IMG/VR virus record: IMGVR_UViG_3300044626_001587
Coordinates: 1-62,923 of that record
Length of the DNA stretch: 62,923 bases
Origin: a virus
Reading direction: 5' to 3' (one strand)
How positions within the stretch are numbered: the first letter of the stretch is position 1; each line of letters starts with the position of its first letter. The notes beneath the pieces were generated by a model. The model worked only from the letters and a program-made list of their open reading frames with translations, was not told the DNA's origin and ran no database searches. Below, piece by piece: positions 20,033-28,013 of this stretch. The translations under genes and the position numbers were made by a program.

Positions 20033-20335
20033 ATGAATACTGTTGAACAATGGAAACAATTGCTCGAAAACTCTGTTTGCACTGTTGTCTACTTCAATAA
20101 AAGCGGAGAGAGGTCAGAAAGAGAAATTACTCTAAACCCAAGTCTAATTAATTACAAATATAAACAAAATGATCATACTGAGAAAAAGGATACAGACAGT
20201 ATCGTTGCATGGGATTGTGCTATGTCAGTGTGGAGACGGTTTAAGATAAATAATCTGTCTTTAGCAACCAGAAATGCTCCAAATAATGATCACATTCAAG
20301 CAATTCCTAATGGAGAACGAGCCCAACAAACCTGA
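20033..20335 (+). CDS. DUF2693-like protein, 100 aa
   Basis: ATG 20033 follows the previous stop closely. The pattern LENSVCTVVYFNKSGERSER, then DSIVAWDCAMSVWRRFKIN resembles the small beta-barrel-like DUF2693 family of T4-type phages. The end of the gene overlaps the start of the next by 50 bp in another frame, an unusually long overlap. Function is unknown. Confidence 0.65.
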   Translation: MNTVEQWKQLLENSVCTVVYFNKSGERSEREITLNPSLINYKYKQNDHTEKKDTDSIVAWDCAMSVWRRFKINNLSLATRNAPNNDHIQAIPNGERAQQT

Positions 20336-21323
20336 GGGCGAAAAGGAGGAGCCTCGCGAGGAAGAACGGGGAAAATCACACAAATCAGGAATGGAGACAG
20401 GAAAATCAGCCGAAATTGAAGCTGCTGACGTGATTAGAGAAATGATGCCTCATCATTATAAAGTATCATTTGGTATTGGCAGAGCTAAAAATGGTCGAGA
20501 TGCTCCGGATATTATTGTTTCAGATGGTAGTCGTCATCAAGATCATGAGGAAGAAACAGTTATTGCTCATGGGATTATGACTAGAAAGAGTAAAAATTCT
20601 GGATGGTCTTTCACAGTGGTGAACCCAGAAAATGTTCATCATCATGTTGCTCATGCAGCACCTCATCTCAATGCAGAAGGAATAGTAGCTTCTGTGAGGC
20701 GTAGACCATCCGGAACAGAAAAAAATGAAAAATCAGTTAATTACGGCATGGGCGATGTGCCACTTGCTGTGAATTGGAAGCCAAAAAATACCCGTTCAAT
20801 TGATGCTGTGGTTGTCCATCATCAAGGTCATATAACTGAAGAGGGTCATCGTTTAGCTCATGCAATTGGAGAACACGTTCAACATCATGGGTCTTTTGTA
20901 ATCGATGTAAAAAGCAAAGGTTCAGATCAGTTTTCCAATCTAGCATTCCATGTGCATAGAGATAAAGACCATCACTTACATTTTCACTGGGCAGAATCTG
21001 ATGTTCCTCATCATATCAAACACCATATTGAACACCATATGAGACATCATCATTCGCATGATTTTCATAAATATCTCGACGAAATTGAAAGTCATGGTGT
21101 TGGACCAGATAGTAGGTTAGTCAGAAGACAGTCACATTTTGTTCCAGACAATGCGCCTTCTATTGTAGCTGCAAAAGAAAAAGGTTTGTTTGTTACTAAA
21201 AAACCTCCAAAATTATCATTTAAACTCGAACATGAATCTATTAAAGGGTTCGTAAAAGACATGTTTGGCGCAACTGCAAAATATTTTAAGACTTCAGAAC
21301 ATAGGAAACGTGAAAAGGAGTAA
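20286..21323 (+). CDS. Targeting-motif protein, His-rich, 345 aa
   Basis: ATG 20286 gives MITFKQFLMENEP, a clean MxxFxxFLxE start. A highly charged linker of about 30 residues follows, much like the cleaved propeptide region of T4 internal proteins. The body is rich in His (for example HHIKHHIEHHMRHHHSHDF). It contains GRDAPDIIVSDG and FVIDVKSKG, loosely like PD-(D/E)XK nuclease elements but too far apart to be sure. I infer a late, packaged protein that may bind metal or DNA. Confidence 0.6.
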   Translation: MITFKQFLMENEPNKPEGEKEEPREEERGKSHKSGMETGKSAEIEAADVIREMMPHHYKVSFGIGRAKNGRDAPDIIVSDGSRHQDHEEETVIAHGIMTRKSKNSGWSFTVVNPENVHHHVAHAAPHLNAEGIVASVRRRPSGTEKNEKSVNYGMGDVPLAVNWKPKNTRSIDAVVVHHQGHITEEGHRLAHAIGEHVQHHGSFVIDVKSKGSDQFSNLAFHVHRDKDHHLHFHWAESDVPHHIKHHIEHHMRHHHSHDFHKYLDEIESHGVGPDSRLVRRQSHFVPDNAPSIVAAKEKGLFVTKKPPKLSFKLEHESIKGFVKDMFGATAKYFKTSEHRKREKE

Positions 21324-21325
21324 TA

Positions 21326-22342
21326 ATGCCATTAGCTTATGATGAGCTGTCCAAAAATGCAATGGGGGGGACAGAATTGTTGAAACATGGTTTAGTAGAA
21401 AGGATGGAACGACGAGACCCTGACCTTTTGAATGACTTCCAAATCTTTGTATCAAGAGTCCACGAGCCATTAGACAAATCAAAAATTATTTTGTATTGGC
21501 ATCATGATTTACCTAATGATCCTGAATGTTCAAAACACCTCAAAAACCAAGGGTGGGAAAACTTCGATCTATTAATCTTCAATTCAAACTGGCAGATGCA
21601 GCAGTTCAATCAAGTGTTAGGCGTCCCTTTTTCAAAAAGCATCGTCCTTGAAAACTGCATTGTTCCATTAGATGATTGTGAAAAAGATTATTCAGACACG
21701 ATTCGATTGATTTATACACCTACTCCTCATAGAGGATTAGAACTTCTTGTTCCTGTGTTTGAGGTCCTTCAACAAAAACACCCAAATATTGAACTAGATG
21801 TATTTTCATCGTTCAATATCTATGGGTGGGGAGACAGAGACAAGCAGTACGAACAACTTTTTGAGAAGTGTAGAAACCATCCAAAAATTAACTATCATGG
21901 TTTCAAACCTAACAGCGAAGTTAGAAAAGCACTACTAAAAGCTCACATTTTTGCTTACCCATCAATTTGGATTGAATCTTCTTGCATGACGTTGATGGAA
22001 GCAATGAGTGCCAAATTAGTTTGTGTTCATCCCAATTATGGAGCATTGATAGAGACGTCTGGTGGTTTGACATCGATGTATCAATGGACCGAAGATGCAA
22101 ATCAACATGCGCAAAGGTTTCACGATTTTCTAGATACAACAATTGAATCGTTAAAAAACTCAGACAATTTACCAGGACTACAAAATCAACTTCATCTCCA
22201 AAAAGTTTATTGCGACACAAGATACAATTGGAATTCTAGAGAAAATCAATGGTTCAGTCTTTTATCAACATTAAAGCAAAATAAAGAAAATGTATTCTCA
22301 ATTCGAAAGCCGGCTGGAAACTATTTTAGAGTACAAACCTAG
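21326..22342 (+). CDS. Glycosyltransferase, GT4-like, 338 aa
   Basis: The protein has GT-B features: an N-terminal GGTELLKHGL segment, LIYTPTPHRGLELLVPVF (the usual start of the C-terminal domain), NYHGFKPNSEVRKALLKAHI, and an E-x7-E-like ESSCMTLMEAMSAKL near residues 212-226. GT4 enzymes transfer sugars from nucleotide-sugars with retention. The N-terminal domain is short, as if the first strand were missing. It starts 2 bp after the previous gene. The target could be virion proteins, phage DNA or host surface polymers. Confidence 0.85.
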   Translation: MPLAYDELSKNAMGGTELLKHGLVERMERRDPDLLNDFQIFVSRVHEPLDKSKIILYWHHDLPNDPECSKHLKNQGWENFDLLIFNSNWQMQQFNQVLGVPFSKSIVLENCIVPLDDCEKDYSDTIRLIYTPTPHRGLELLVPVFEVLQQKHPNIELDVFSSFNIYGWGDRDKQYEQLFEKCRNHPKINYHGFKPNSEVRKALLKAHIFAYPSIWIESSCMTLMEAMSAKLVCVHPNYGALIETSGGLTSMYQWTEDANQHAQRFHDFLDTTIESLKNSDNLPGLQNQLHLQKVYCDTRYNWNSRENQWFSLLSTLKQNKENVFSIRKPAGNYFRVQT

Positions 22343-22346
22343 ACCG

Positions 22347-22375
22347 TTGACAAGGGAGATCAACGCTGCTATGAT
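22347..22375 (+). promoter_or_regulatory. Sigma70 promoter
   Basis: TTGACA, 17 bp, TATGAT, 21 bp before the gene at 22396. Confidence 0.8.
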
Positions 22376-22395
22376 ATCCATCATAGGAGATGACA

Positions 22396-23121
22396 ATGGC
22401 TAAGAAGTCGACAACCAAACTGACAAAGAAGCCTAAGAAAGTTGCAAGGCAGACGAAGGCCACTCGTCGTGTAATAGCCAAAAAGTCTGTTGGGGACAAT
22501 TGCCCTCAAAAAACTAGTTTTGTACAACAATTGAATTGGTACAACACGATGTTTGAGGACCAAACAGATGCCTTTAATGCTGTTGTTCAGTATCTTGATT
22601 CAAAAGGTATGAAAGAATCATGCAGGGTAGCCAAGGCTTGCAAGACAGAGCTGCAAAAAAGACTGACATCGACAGATTGGGCTTTCGCTTCGATGCTGAT
22701 CAACAATCAGCCAATTCCTAAGGATGCAATTCAAAGGTGGCATTCTAGGTTGAAGGTGAAAATCAGCACTGTTAACAAAATTGCTTTGACACCCAAAATC
22801 CAACCCCAACCTAAGCCATTCAAAAAGATCGTTGAAGAAAGGCTCAGTATCGTAGAGCAATCGATCGATGAGGTTTTTTCTCAACTAAGACAAAATGGCA
22901 GAGCAAAGTTTGCATACAGTGATTTGTATAATAAATATAATATAACTCCTGAAATTCAGAGCCAAATTGCAGGCTACTACAAGCCCATTTACCAAGAACT
23001 TGTAGATGCATATAAAGATCGGATTGAGGGTTACAGTGGTATTTCAAAGCCAGTCCTTAAATCAATGATTGAAGTACTCAAGCATGTAATTGTTTTTCAA
23101 AAGTCTACTGTTTATCTTTAA
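22396..23121 (+). CDS. Hypothetical protein with basic N-terminus, 241 aa
   Basis: ATG 22396 follows AGGAG by 6 bp. The first 35 residues are Lys/Arg/Thr-rich, like a histone tail (MAKKSTTKLTKKPKKVARQT). Helical domains follow (VQQLNWYNTMFEDQTDAFNA; RLSIVEQSIDEVFSQL). DNA binding through the N-terminus is plausible. The gene has its own host-type promoter. No family is recognised. Confidence 0.65.
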   Translation: MAKKSTTKLTKKPKKVARQTKATRRVIAKKSVGDNCPQKTSFVQQLNWYNTMFEDQTDAFNAVVQYLDSKGMKESCRVAKACKTELQKRLTSTDWAFASMLINNQPIPKDAIQRWHSRLKVKISTVNKIALTPKIQPQPKPFKKIVEERLSIVEQSIDEVFSQLRQNGRAKFAYSDLYNKYNITPEIQSQIAGYYKPIYQELVDAYKDRIEGYSGISKPVLKSMIEVLKHVIVFQKSTVYL

Positions 23122-23132
23122 GAAAGAAAAGT

Positions 23133-23564
23133 ATGCCATATACACCAATGTTTGAAATCTTCAGTGCAATTGAATCTTGTGAGGATGATATTGAAAAAGT
23201 GGAGCTTTTGCGAAAGCATGACACTCCAGCATTGAGGAAATTACTTAGATATATGATTGATGGACGATTGCAATTTGTCTTGAAAGATTGTCCATCGTTT
23301 AAATCAAAAGATATTCCAGGAATGGAACGAATGCTTTACAATAGGGTTAGGTTACTATACCTTTTTGTAAAACAAAAACATGATGTGGATAAAAAAGCTC
23401 TTGAAAGACTCCTTAACGATATGTTAGAGTCGATTGATTATCGTGATGCAGAAATAGTACTTCAACTTCTTAAAAAGAAACTACCGAAAGGATTAACTAA
23501 GTTAAATGTTACACAAGCATTTCCGGGTATTTTAGATGAGCAAATCAAGGAACTCTCAAATTAA
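23133..23564 (+). CDS. DUF6433-like conserved phage protein, 143 aa
   Basis: All-helical, with VELLRKHDTPALRKLLRYMI, a MERMLYNRVRLLYLFV segment, LLNDMLESIDYRDAEIVLQL, and a closing KLPKGLTKLNVTQAFPGIL. This order of motifs matches an uncharacterised family (DUF6433) widespread in T4-like cyanophages and relatives. The role is unknown. It overlaps the next gene by 29 bp. Confidence 0.75.
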   Translation: MPYTPMFEIFSAIESCEDDIEKVELLRKHDTPALRKLLRYMIDGRLQFVLKDCPSFKSKDIPGMERMLYNRVRLLYLFVKQKHDVDKKALERLLNDMLESIDYRDAEIVLQLLKKKLPKGLTKLNVTQAFPGILDEQIKELSN

Positions 23565-23736
23565 GCAGCGTTATGACTATGATCCAGATAGTCAAAGGAA
23601 AAATAAACCTTTGATTCAGGAGGATCGAAAATCAAAACGACAACAAGACAGGGCTTTGAGAACAAAAGATCTATCAATATTCTTTGAAGATGATGAAGAA
23701 GATGATTGGTCTTTTCCAAGTTATTCCAAGCGGTAG
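23536..23736 (+). CDS. Small charged protein, 66 aa
   Basis: ATG 23536 lies inside the end of the DUF6433-like gene. A basic, Gln/Arg-rich start leads to a short C-terminal acidic-aromatic motif (LSIFFEDDEEDDWSF). Such an acidic tail could bind a clamp or polymerase subunit, by analogy with small T4 late-transcription factors, but the resemblance is weak. The gene ends just before the terminator at 23755. Confidence 0.55.
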   Translation: MSKSRNSQIKQRYDYDPDSQRKNKPLIQEDRKSKRQQDRALRTKDLSIFFEDDEEDDWSFPSYSKR

Positions 23737-23754
23737 ATAACGTTAATACACTAA

Positions 23755-23786
23755 AAAGGCGCCAACCAGATTGGCGCCTTTTTTTA
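23755..23786 (+). terminator. Strong terminator
   Basis: AAAAGGCGCCAA, CCAGA loop, TTGGCGCCTTTT and three more T. Confidence 0.9.
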
Positions 23787-23792
23787 TAAATA
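23785..23792 (+). promoter_or_regulatory. T4-like late promoter (TATAAATA), fused to terminator
   Basis: TATAAATA begins at the end of the terminator T-run, 24 bp before the ATG at 23817. The arrangement is the same as at 13294-13327. Confidence 0.75.
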
Positions 23793-23816
23793 TCAGATTC
23801 AAAGTAAGAGGTACAA

Positions 23817-24047
23817 ATGCCATTATATACGTTTAGAAATACAGAGAATGAAGAAATTTGGGAACAAATGATGACAATTGAAGAAAAGGAACAATATTTA
23901 AGAGAACAACCTCATTTAGAACAGTTGATTACAAAAGTTTCTATAACAGATCCAATTAGATCAGGAATTACTAAACGACATCCAGCATTGACAGAAAAGT
24001 TTAACTCAATTAAAAGATATTACCGAGGCTCAACTGTTAATGTATAA
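23817..24047 (+). CDS. Conserved phage protein, FmdB-like start, 76 aa
   Basis: It begins MPLYTFRNTENEEIWEQMMT, with the MPxYxFRN start used by FmdB-like and related short phage proteins, but has no zinc-ribbon cysteines. LREQPHLEQLI and the DPIRSGITK segment are also typical of the version in T4-like cyanophages. Function is unknown. It is read from a late promoter. Confidence 0.7.
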   Translation: MPLYTFRNTENEEIWEQMMTIEEKEQYLREQPHLEQLITKVSITDPIRSGITKRHPALTEKFNSIKRYYRGSTVNV

Positions 24048-24113
24048 AAGTTGATGTCTAATAGGCGATTTCAAAGAAAATTAAAATTAAATTCCCTACA
24101 GAAGGGAGAAGCT

Positions 24114-24851
24114 ATGTCTAAGAAAAAAACATGCACTGTAGATATTATGGATTGTTTTTGCCCAGCTGTTCCAAAAACAAGAAATCAAAAGCTAGCTACT
24201 GATTTTTACGATAAAGGAAACCATTTGTTGTTGTCTGGTTTCCCTGGAACGGGTAAAACATTTTTAGCTTTGTCTATGGCTTTACGATCTGTTAATACTT
24301 TTCAATACAAGCAAGTAATAATTGTAAGATCTGCTGTATCTACAAGGGACATAGGCTTTCTTCCTGGTAATCACAAAGAAAAAATGTCTGAATATGAAAG
24401 ACCGTATGTAGAAATCTGTCAAAAACTATTTGATTCAAAAAGTCAGATACCTCCTTTCAGACAACTACAAAATAGTCAGTATATTCAAGTGATGTCAACG
24501 TCATATATTAGAGGAATAACGCTTGAAGATTGTGTTATTATCATCGATGAGTTTCAAAACATGATAGAACACGAATTGTATTCTTTGTTGACAAGGGTTG
24601 GACAAAACTGTAGAGTTGTTCTTTGTGGAGATATATTACAGAACGATCTTCGAAACCAAAAATCAGGATTCTTTAGACTGATTGAAACAATTAAAAAAAT
24701 GCATGACTTCAAGCAAGTAGACTTTCAAATTGAAGACATTGTAAGGTCAAATTTTGCGAGAGAATTTATTATCAATTGGCAGTCTACGGAGTACAATGAC
24801 TTTGCAGTTACACCTAGCTCAAAAGCAGTTCAATCATTGTTTTCTTCCTAG
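24114..24851 (+). CDS. phoH: PhoH-like ATPase
   Basis: ATG 24114 follows AAGGGAG by 5 bp; an earlier in-frame ATG (24054) is possible but lacks a ribosome site. The product has Walker A GFPGTGKT, the PhoH-specific QVIIVRSAVSTRDIGFLPG stretch, Walker B IIIDEFQN and VVLCGDILQND. PhoH proteins are P-loop ATPases with RNA-related roles in bacteria; they are very common in marine and freshwater phages, where the function is debated. The gene overlaps the nuclease gene that follows by 56 bp. Confidence 0.93.
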   Translation: MSKKKTCTVDIMDCFCPAVPKTRNQKLATDFYDKGNHLLLSGFPGTGKTFLALSMALRSVNTFQYKQVIIVRSAVSTRDIGFLPGNHKEKMSEYERPYVEICQKLFDSKSQIPPFRQLQNSQYIQVMSTSYIRGITLEDCVIIIDEFQNMIEHELYSLLTRVGQNCRVVLCGDILQNDLRNQKSGFFRLIETIKKMHDFKQVDFQIEDIVRSNFAREFIINWQSTEYNDFAVTPSSKAVQSLFSS

Positions 24852-25506
24852 TAGAAAACTAAAAAGAGTCGATGGTGAGCAATGTGGACGATACTACCTG
24901 ATGGAAGGTAGGGATGAACGTTTGTTTTCGATAACTAATGTTCTATCCAAAACTATATCTAACGATGGTCTGATCAAGTGGCGCCAACGCGTTGGTAATG
25001 AAAAAGCAAATCAAATAACAAAAGCAGCTACAACGAGAGGAATAGCTGTTCATGGATACTGTGAAGATTATTTGCTGAATAAACAAATAGTTGTTCCAGA
25101 AGACTCATATGAAAACTCTAATTTCAATATGTTTCTTCAAATGAAGAATGTGTTAGATCAACAAATTGACAACATACATGGTGTCGAAATTCCTCTGTAT
25201 TCACAAAGGCTGTTGATAGCAGGAACTCCTGATTGTATTGCTGAGTATGATGGTAAATTATCGATCATTGATTTCAAAACAGCAAAAAACAAATCAAAGA
25301 TCATTGTTGATAAATTGAAGAAGTATTTGTTGCAGTGTACTGCATATAGTGAAATGGTAAAGGATCTGTATGACATTGAAATCAATAACTGTGTGATTTT
25401 ATTTGCGCTCGAGAATGGGGAAATTCAAGTTCTCTCACTACCGATTACAGATCTAGAGCGCAGTGCATTGGCAAAATTGTGTGCCAAATTTAGAACGTTA
25501 ATATGA
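24796..25506 (+). CDS. PD-(D/E)XK (RecB/Cas4-like) nuclease
   Basis: ATG 24796 lies inside the end of phoH. The catalytic pattern is complete: H86 in RGIAVHGYCEDYL, E131 in VEIPLYS, D146 in GTPDCIAE, D159-F-K161 in SIIDFKTAK, and the Q/Y motif LLQCTAYS. This is the RecB-type exonuclease core found alone in many phages, used in recombination, host DNA breakdown or end processing. Its last bases overlap the convergent tape-measure gene by 9 bp. Confidence 0.88.
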   Translation: MTLQLHLAQKQFNHCFLPSRKLKRVDGEQCGRYYLMEGRDERLFSITNVLSKTISNDGLIKWRQRVGNEKANQITKAATTRGIAVHGYCEDYLLNKQIVVPEDSYENSNFNMFLQMKNVLDQQIDNIHGVEIPLYSQRLLIAGTPDCIAEYDGKLSIIDFKTAKNKSKIIVDKLKKYLLQCTAYSEMVKDLYDIEINNCVILFALENGEIQVLSLPITDLERSALAKLCAKFRTLI

Positions 25507-27156
25507 AATAAATGCTCTAGAACCAGATATTTCACTATATGGTGTTAGCACATCTTTATATCCATGTCTATTGACTGGCAGCAAACTACCGCTAGGAAAT
25601 TGATGATTTGGTATTTCACCAACTCTTCTTTGAGGTTTAGGTGGTGTTGGTATTGATGAAGATTGTGATGGAACTGTTTCATTTTTTTCAAGAGTAGGTC
25701 GTTGAATATTTACATTCCTCATATTTGGAGGGCTGTTTGGAATAGATGGTTGCTCGTTTGGTCCTTGTGATTGCTGTTGCTGAATAGGTGTTGGTGTCAT
25801 TATATTTTCAGGCGGCGCAACAGACAATGAAGGTGAGGATGGTCGAAGAGAAGTAAAATTAGCAGTCTGTGGGGTGAGGATTGCTTCAGCAATTTGTGGA
25901 GTAGCAAATCCTCCAGCTACAATTGCTGTTTGACCTGTTTGATTTAATTGATTTATTTGATTTGAAGGCATCAAAGGCATTCGACTAACTTGGCCTGCTC
26001 GACCAAGTCTACTCCGTGGGGAAAAAGGAGCAGATTGGGGTCTTTGCTGTGCTTGTTGTCTTTGTCGAATTGGTTGTGTCTGTTGATTTACTGATCTATT
26101 TCTTCTCTGTTCTTCTGCAATCAGTCCTTGCACAGCTATTTGTTCTGCCGCTAATCCTCCTGCTGCAGCTAAAAATGGTGATGCTACTCCACCTGTAACC
26201 AAGCCAGCACCTGCTCCTGCTGCTTGTCCTCCAGCACTCGCAGCTGCAACAATTCCAGCATTGCGCAAGCTCCCCGAACGACCATATTCAAACGCTCCGG
26301 CGATTGCAGGACCAAGCAACGGAATACCTCTAGCAAAAACTGATGCACCTCTTGCTAAACTTGCTCCAGCTCTTGCGCCAAACCGTGTAGCTGATGCGGC
26401 AGAACCGGTTACAGCACGAGCTGGTGTTTGTATTGTAGCACCTGGTGTTGGTTGAGCTCTTATTTGATTTTGGGCGTTTCCTGGTGCATCAGTGCGTAAT
26501 GGAGAACCTAATCTTGCTCTTCGTCCTTGTTGTCTAGCTTGTTGTCCAGCTTGTCGTCCAGTTTGAGTAGGAGCACCTGTTCTCCTTCTTTGCTCTCCTC
26601 CTGCTTCAGGTCTCCCTCCAGGCCTCCTTCCGGGTCTCCTTCCGGGCCTCCCCCTACCTCCAAAGCGGCCTCTTCTTCCCCCTAAACCAAAACCTAAGTC
26701 CAGTCCTTCACTTCCTTGCTCATCAGTCATGTCAAAACTATGAACTAACTTGTTGATAACATCAACTATTCTTTTGACAGTTTCATAATTTACTAACCGA
26801 ACAGCACGAGATGCTTGAGACAAAGATCGTAAAACATGATATCCAATACTAGAAATACTATCCCCTTTCGTAACAAGCGCTTCTCCTGGTACAGGAGAAT
26901 TGTCGCTTCTAACGGGTATCATTCCTTTAAAAATATCTCTTATTTTTATCACTGTTCTTTCTACAACAGTTGGTTTTCTAGATGTGATTGAATTGCGTAA
27001 AGTACTTACACCATCTGTAGGGAGAGGATTATTTAGTTGGTTTGGTTGTGTTACGCTTGGAAATAGTACTGATCTTTTAACAATAGGCTCAGGATTGCCA
27101 AAAAATACATTTTTTGGAATCTTAAATCTTGGAGCTAACGACGCAACAACAGCCAT
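25498..27156 (-). CDS. Putative tail tape-measure protein
   Basis: This 552-residue protein has a central Arg/Gly/Gln-rich low-complexity zone (about 150-235) and an Ala/Gly-rich hydrophobic stretch (about 265-335: LLGPAIAGAFEYG, AASAGGQAAGAG) typical of tape-measure proteins. Pro/Gln/Ser-rich sequence follows to the C-terminus. Its length would suit a T4-sized tail (T4 gp29 is about 590). Its place straight after the chaperone gene with a frameshift site is the standard tape-measure position. Sequence similarity alone would not identify it, so the call rests mainly on context and composition. Confidence 0.65.
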   Translation of the reverse strand: MAVVASLAPRFKIPKNVFFGNPEPIVKRSVLFPSVTQPNQLNNPLPTDGVSTLRNSITSRKPTVVERTVIKIRDIFKGMIPVRSDNSPVPGEALVTKGDSISSIGYHVLRSLSQASRAVRLVNYETVKRIVDVINKLVHSFDMTDEQGSEGLDLGFGLGGRRGRFGGRGRPGRRPGRRPGGRPEAGGEQRRRTGAPTQTGRQAGQQARQQGRRARLGSPLRTDAPGNAQNQIRAQPTPGATIQTPARAVTGSAASATRFGARAGASLARGASVFARGIPLLGPAIAGAFEYGRSGSLRNAGIVAAASAGGQAAGAGAGLVTGGVASPFLAAAGGLAAEQIAVQGLIAEEQRRNRSVNQQTQPIRQRQQAQQRPQSAPFSPRSRLGRAGQVSRMPLMPSNQINQLNQTGQTAIVAGGFATPQIAEAILTPQTANFTSLRPSSPSLSVAPPENIMTPTPIQQQQSQGPNEQPSIPNSPPNMRNVNIQRPTLEKNETVPSQSSSIPTPPKPQRRVGEIPNHQFPSGSLLPVNRHGYKDVLTPYSEISGSRAFISY

Positions 27157-27162
27157 TTAACA

Positions 27163-27318
27163 CTACTTTTCTTTTTGTTTAATATTGATTAAATCTGTAT
27201 ATATTGTCATTTCAAACCTGTACAAATTTTCTATATCAGACATCGACCATCCATACCCATCTTTCAAAACAAAAATGTTGTTGTAAAAATGTCTAGGATT
27301 CAAATATCCAAAACATGC
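27163..27318 (-). CDS. Frameshift extension of the tail chaperone
   Basis: After the stop of the 27998 gene the -1 frame is open for 52 codons (LACFGYLNPRHFYNN..., then YGWSMSDIENLYRFE, to a TAG at 27163-27165). It has no useful start codon of its own (only an ATG 26 codons before its end). The YGWSxxxIExLxxxE pattern resembles the second domain of tail-assembly chaperones (lambda T-type). It ends 6 bp before the tape-measure ATG. It is most likely made only as a fusion by -1 frameshifting. Confidence 0.75.
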   Translation of the reverse strand, partial: ACFGYLNPRHFYNNIFVLKDGYGWSMSDIENLYRFEMTIYTDLINIKQKEK

Positions 27319-27998
27319 TAAAAAAAATCATTAAATTCTGATACCTCTACCGTTTCTTTATTGTCATCATCTCCCACTTCAACCACAAAATAAATTTGTG
27401 GTTGGTTTTCAAAAAGTGCGGTTATCTTTGGAAGAAATTTAGAAGGCAAACTTTCGAAAATTTCGTTAACTTGGTTTTGGTCAAAATTAGTACAATCTAA
27501 GACTTTGTCATTATTGTAGATTTGATCTACACAACTGGCAATCAAATCAAGTACAGTTCCGTTTGTTATAGTATTGACTTCAAGATTCTTAACTTTTGGT
27601 GGTGAAAAAGATATAGCTTCCGTTTTTGATAGTTTGATAGTACTTTGCTTTTGAAATGTCTCAAAATTTCTGTATTTGCAATCAGATATTTTAATATTTA
27701 CTTTGTATTCTTTATCGTCTTTTGTAACATACATTTCAATGCTTTCATCAACAGAAATTGATCTTAAAAACATGAATGCATATTGGAAATCAACAAAAGG
27801 GAGATTGTCAAAATCAAATGTTGCAGGTTGTAGCAAACAATTGCACAAAACGCGTTTCAATGCATTAAGCTTAGATTTTGCATCCCCATCGATCAAAAGT
27901 AGAATTTTTTCATCTCTAATTGTCAATGGCCTAAACATTAATTTTTGCTTTGAAAACGGTAATTCACATTCGAATGATGGGTGTGGTGAGTTTATCAT
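27318..27998 (-). CDS. T4_baseplate (gp26-like) family tail-assembly chaperone
   Basis: 226 residues with the N-terminal pattern of this family: ELPFSKQKLMFRPLTIRDEK, KLNALKRVLCNCLL, LPFVDFQYAFMFLRSISVDE. Relatives include T4 gp26, a baseplate hub assembly protein; in other phages with this layout the protein acts as the chaperone of the tape measure. The C-terminus is acidic and its last codons run into eight T followed by TAG. Tube-like gene upstream and tape measure downstream give the usual order tube, chaperone, frameshift product, tape measure. Confidence 0.75.
   Translation of the reverse strand: MINSPHPSFECELPFSKQKLMFRPLTIRDEKILLLIDGDAKSKLNALKRVLCNCLLQPATFDFDNLPFVDFQYAFMFLRSISVDESIEMYVTKDDKEYKVNIKISDCKYRNFETFQKQSTIKLSKTEAISFSPPKVKNLEVNTITNGTVLDLIASCVDQIYNNDKVLDCTNFDQNQVNEIFESLPSKFLPKITALFENQPQIYFVVEVGDDDNKETVEVSEFNDFF
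27321..27327 (-). promoter_or_regulatory. Slippery heptamer for -1 frameshift
   Basis: On the minus strand GAT TTT TTT TAG: the T-TTT-TTT heptamer lies directly before the zero-frame stop, and slipping back one base joins the two frames. I saw no strong downstream hairpin; slippage on a bare poly-U next to a stop codon may suffice. Confidence 0.75.
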
Positions 27999-28013
27999 AA
28001 TCTATCCTTTATA

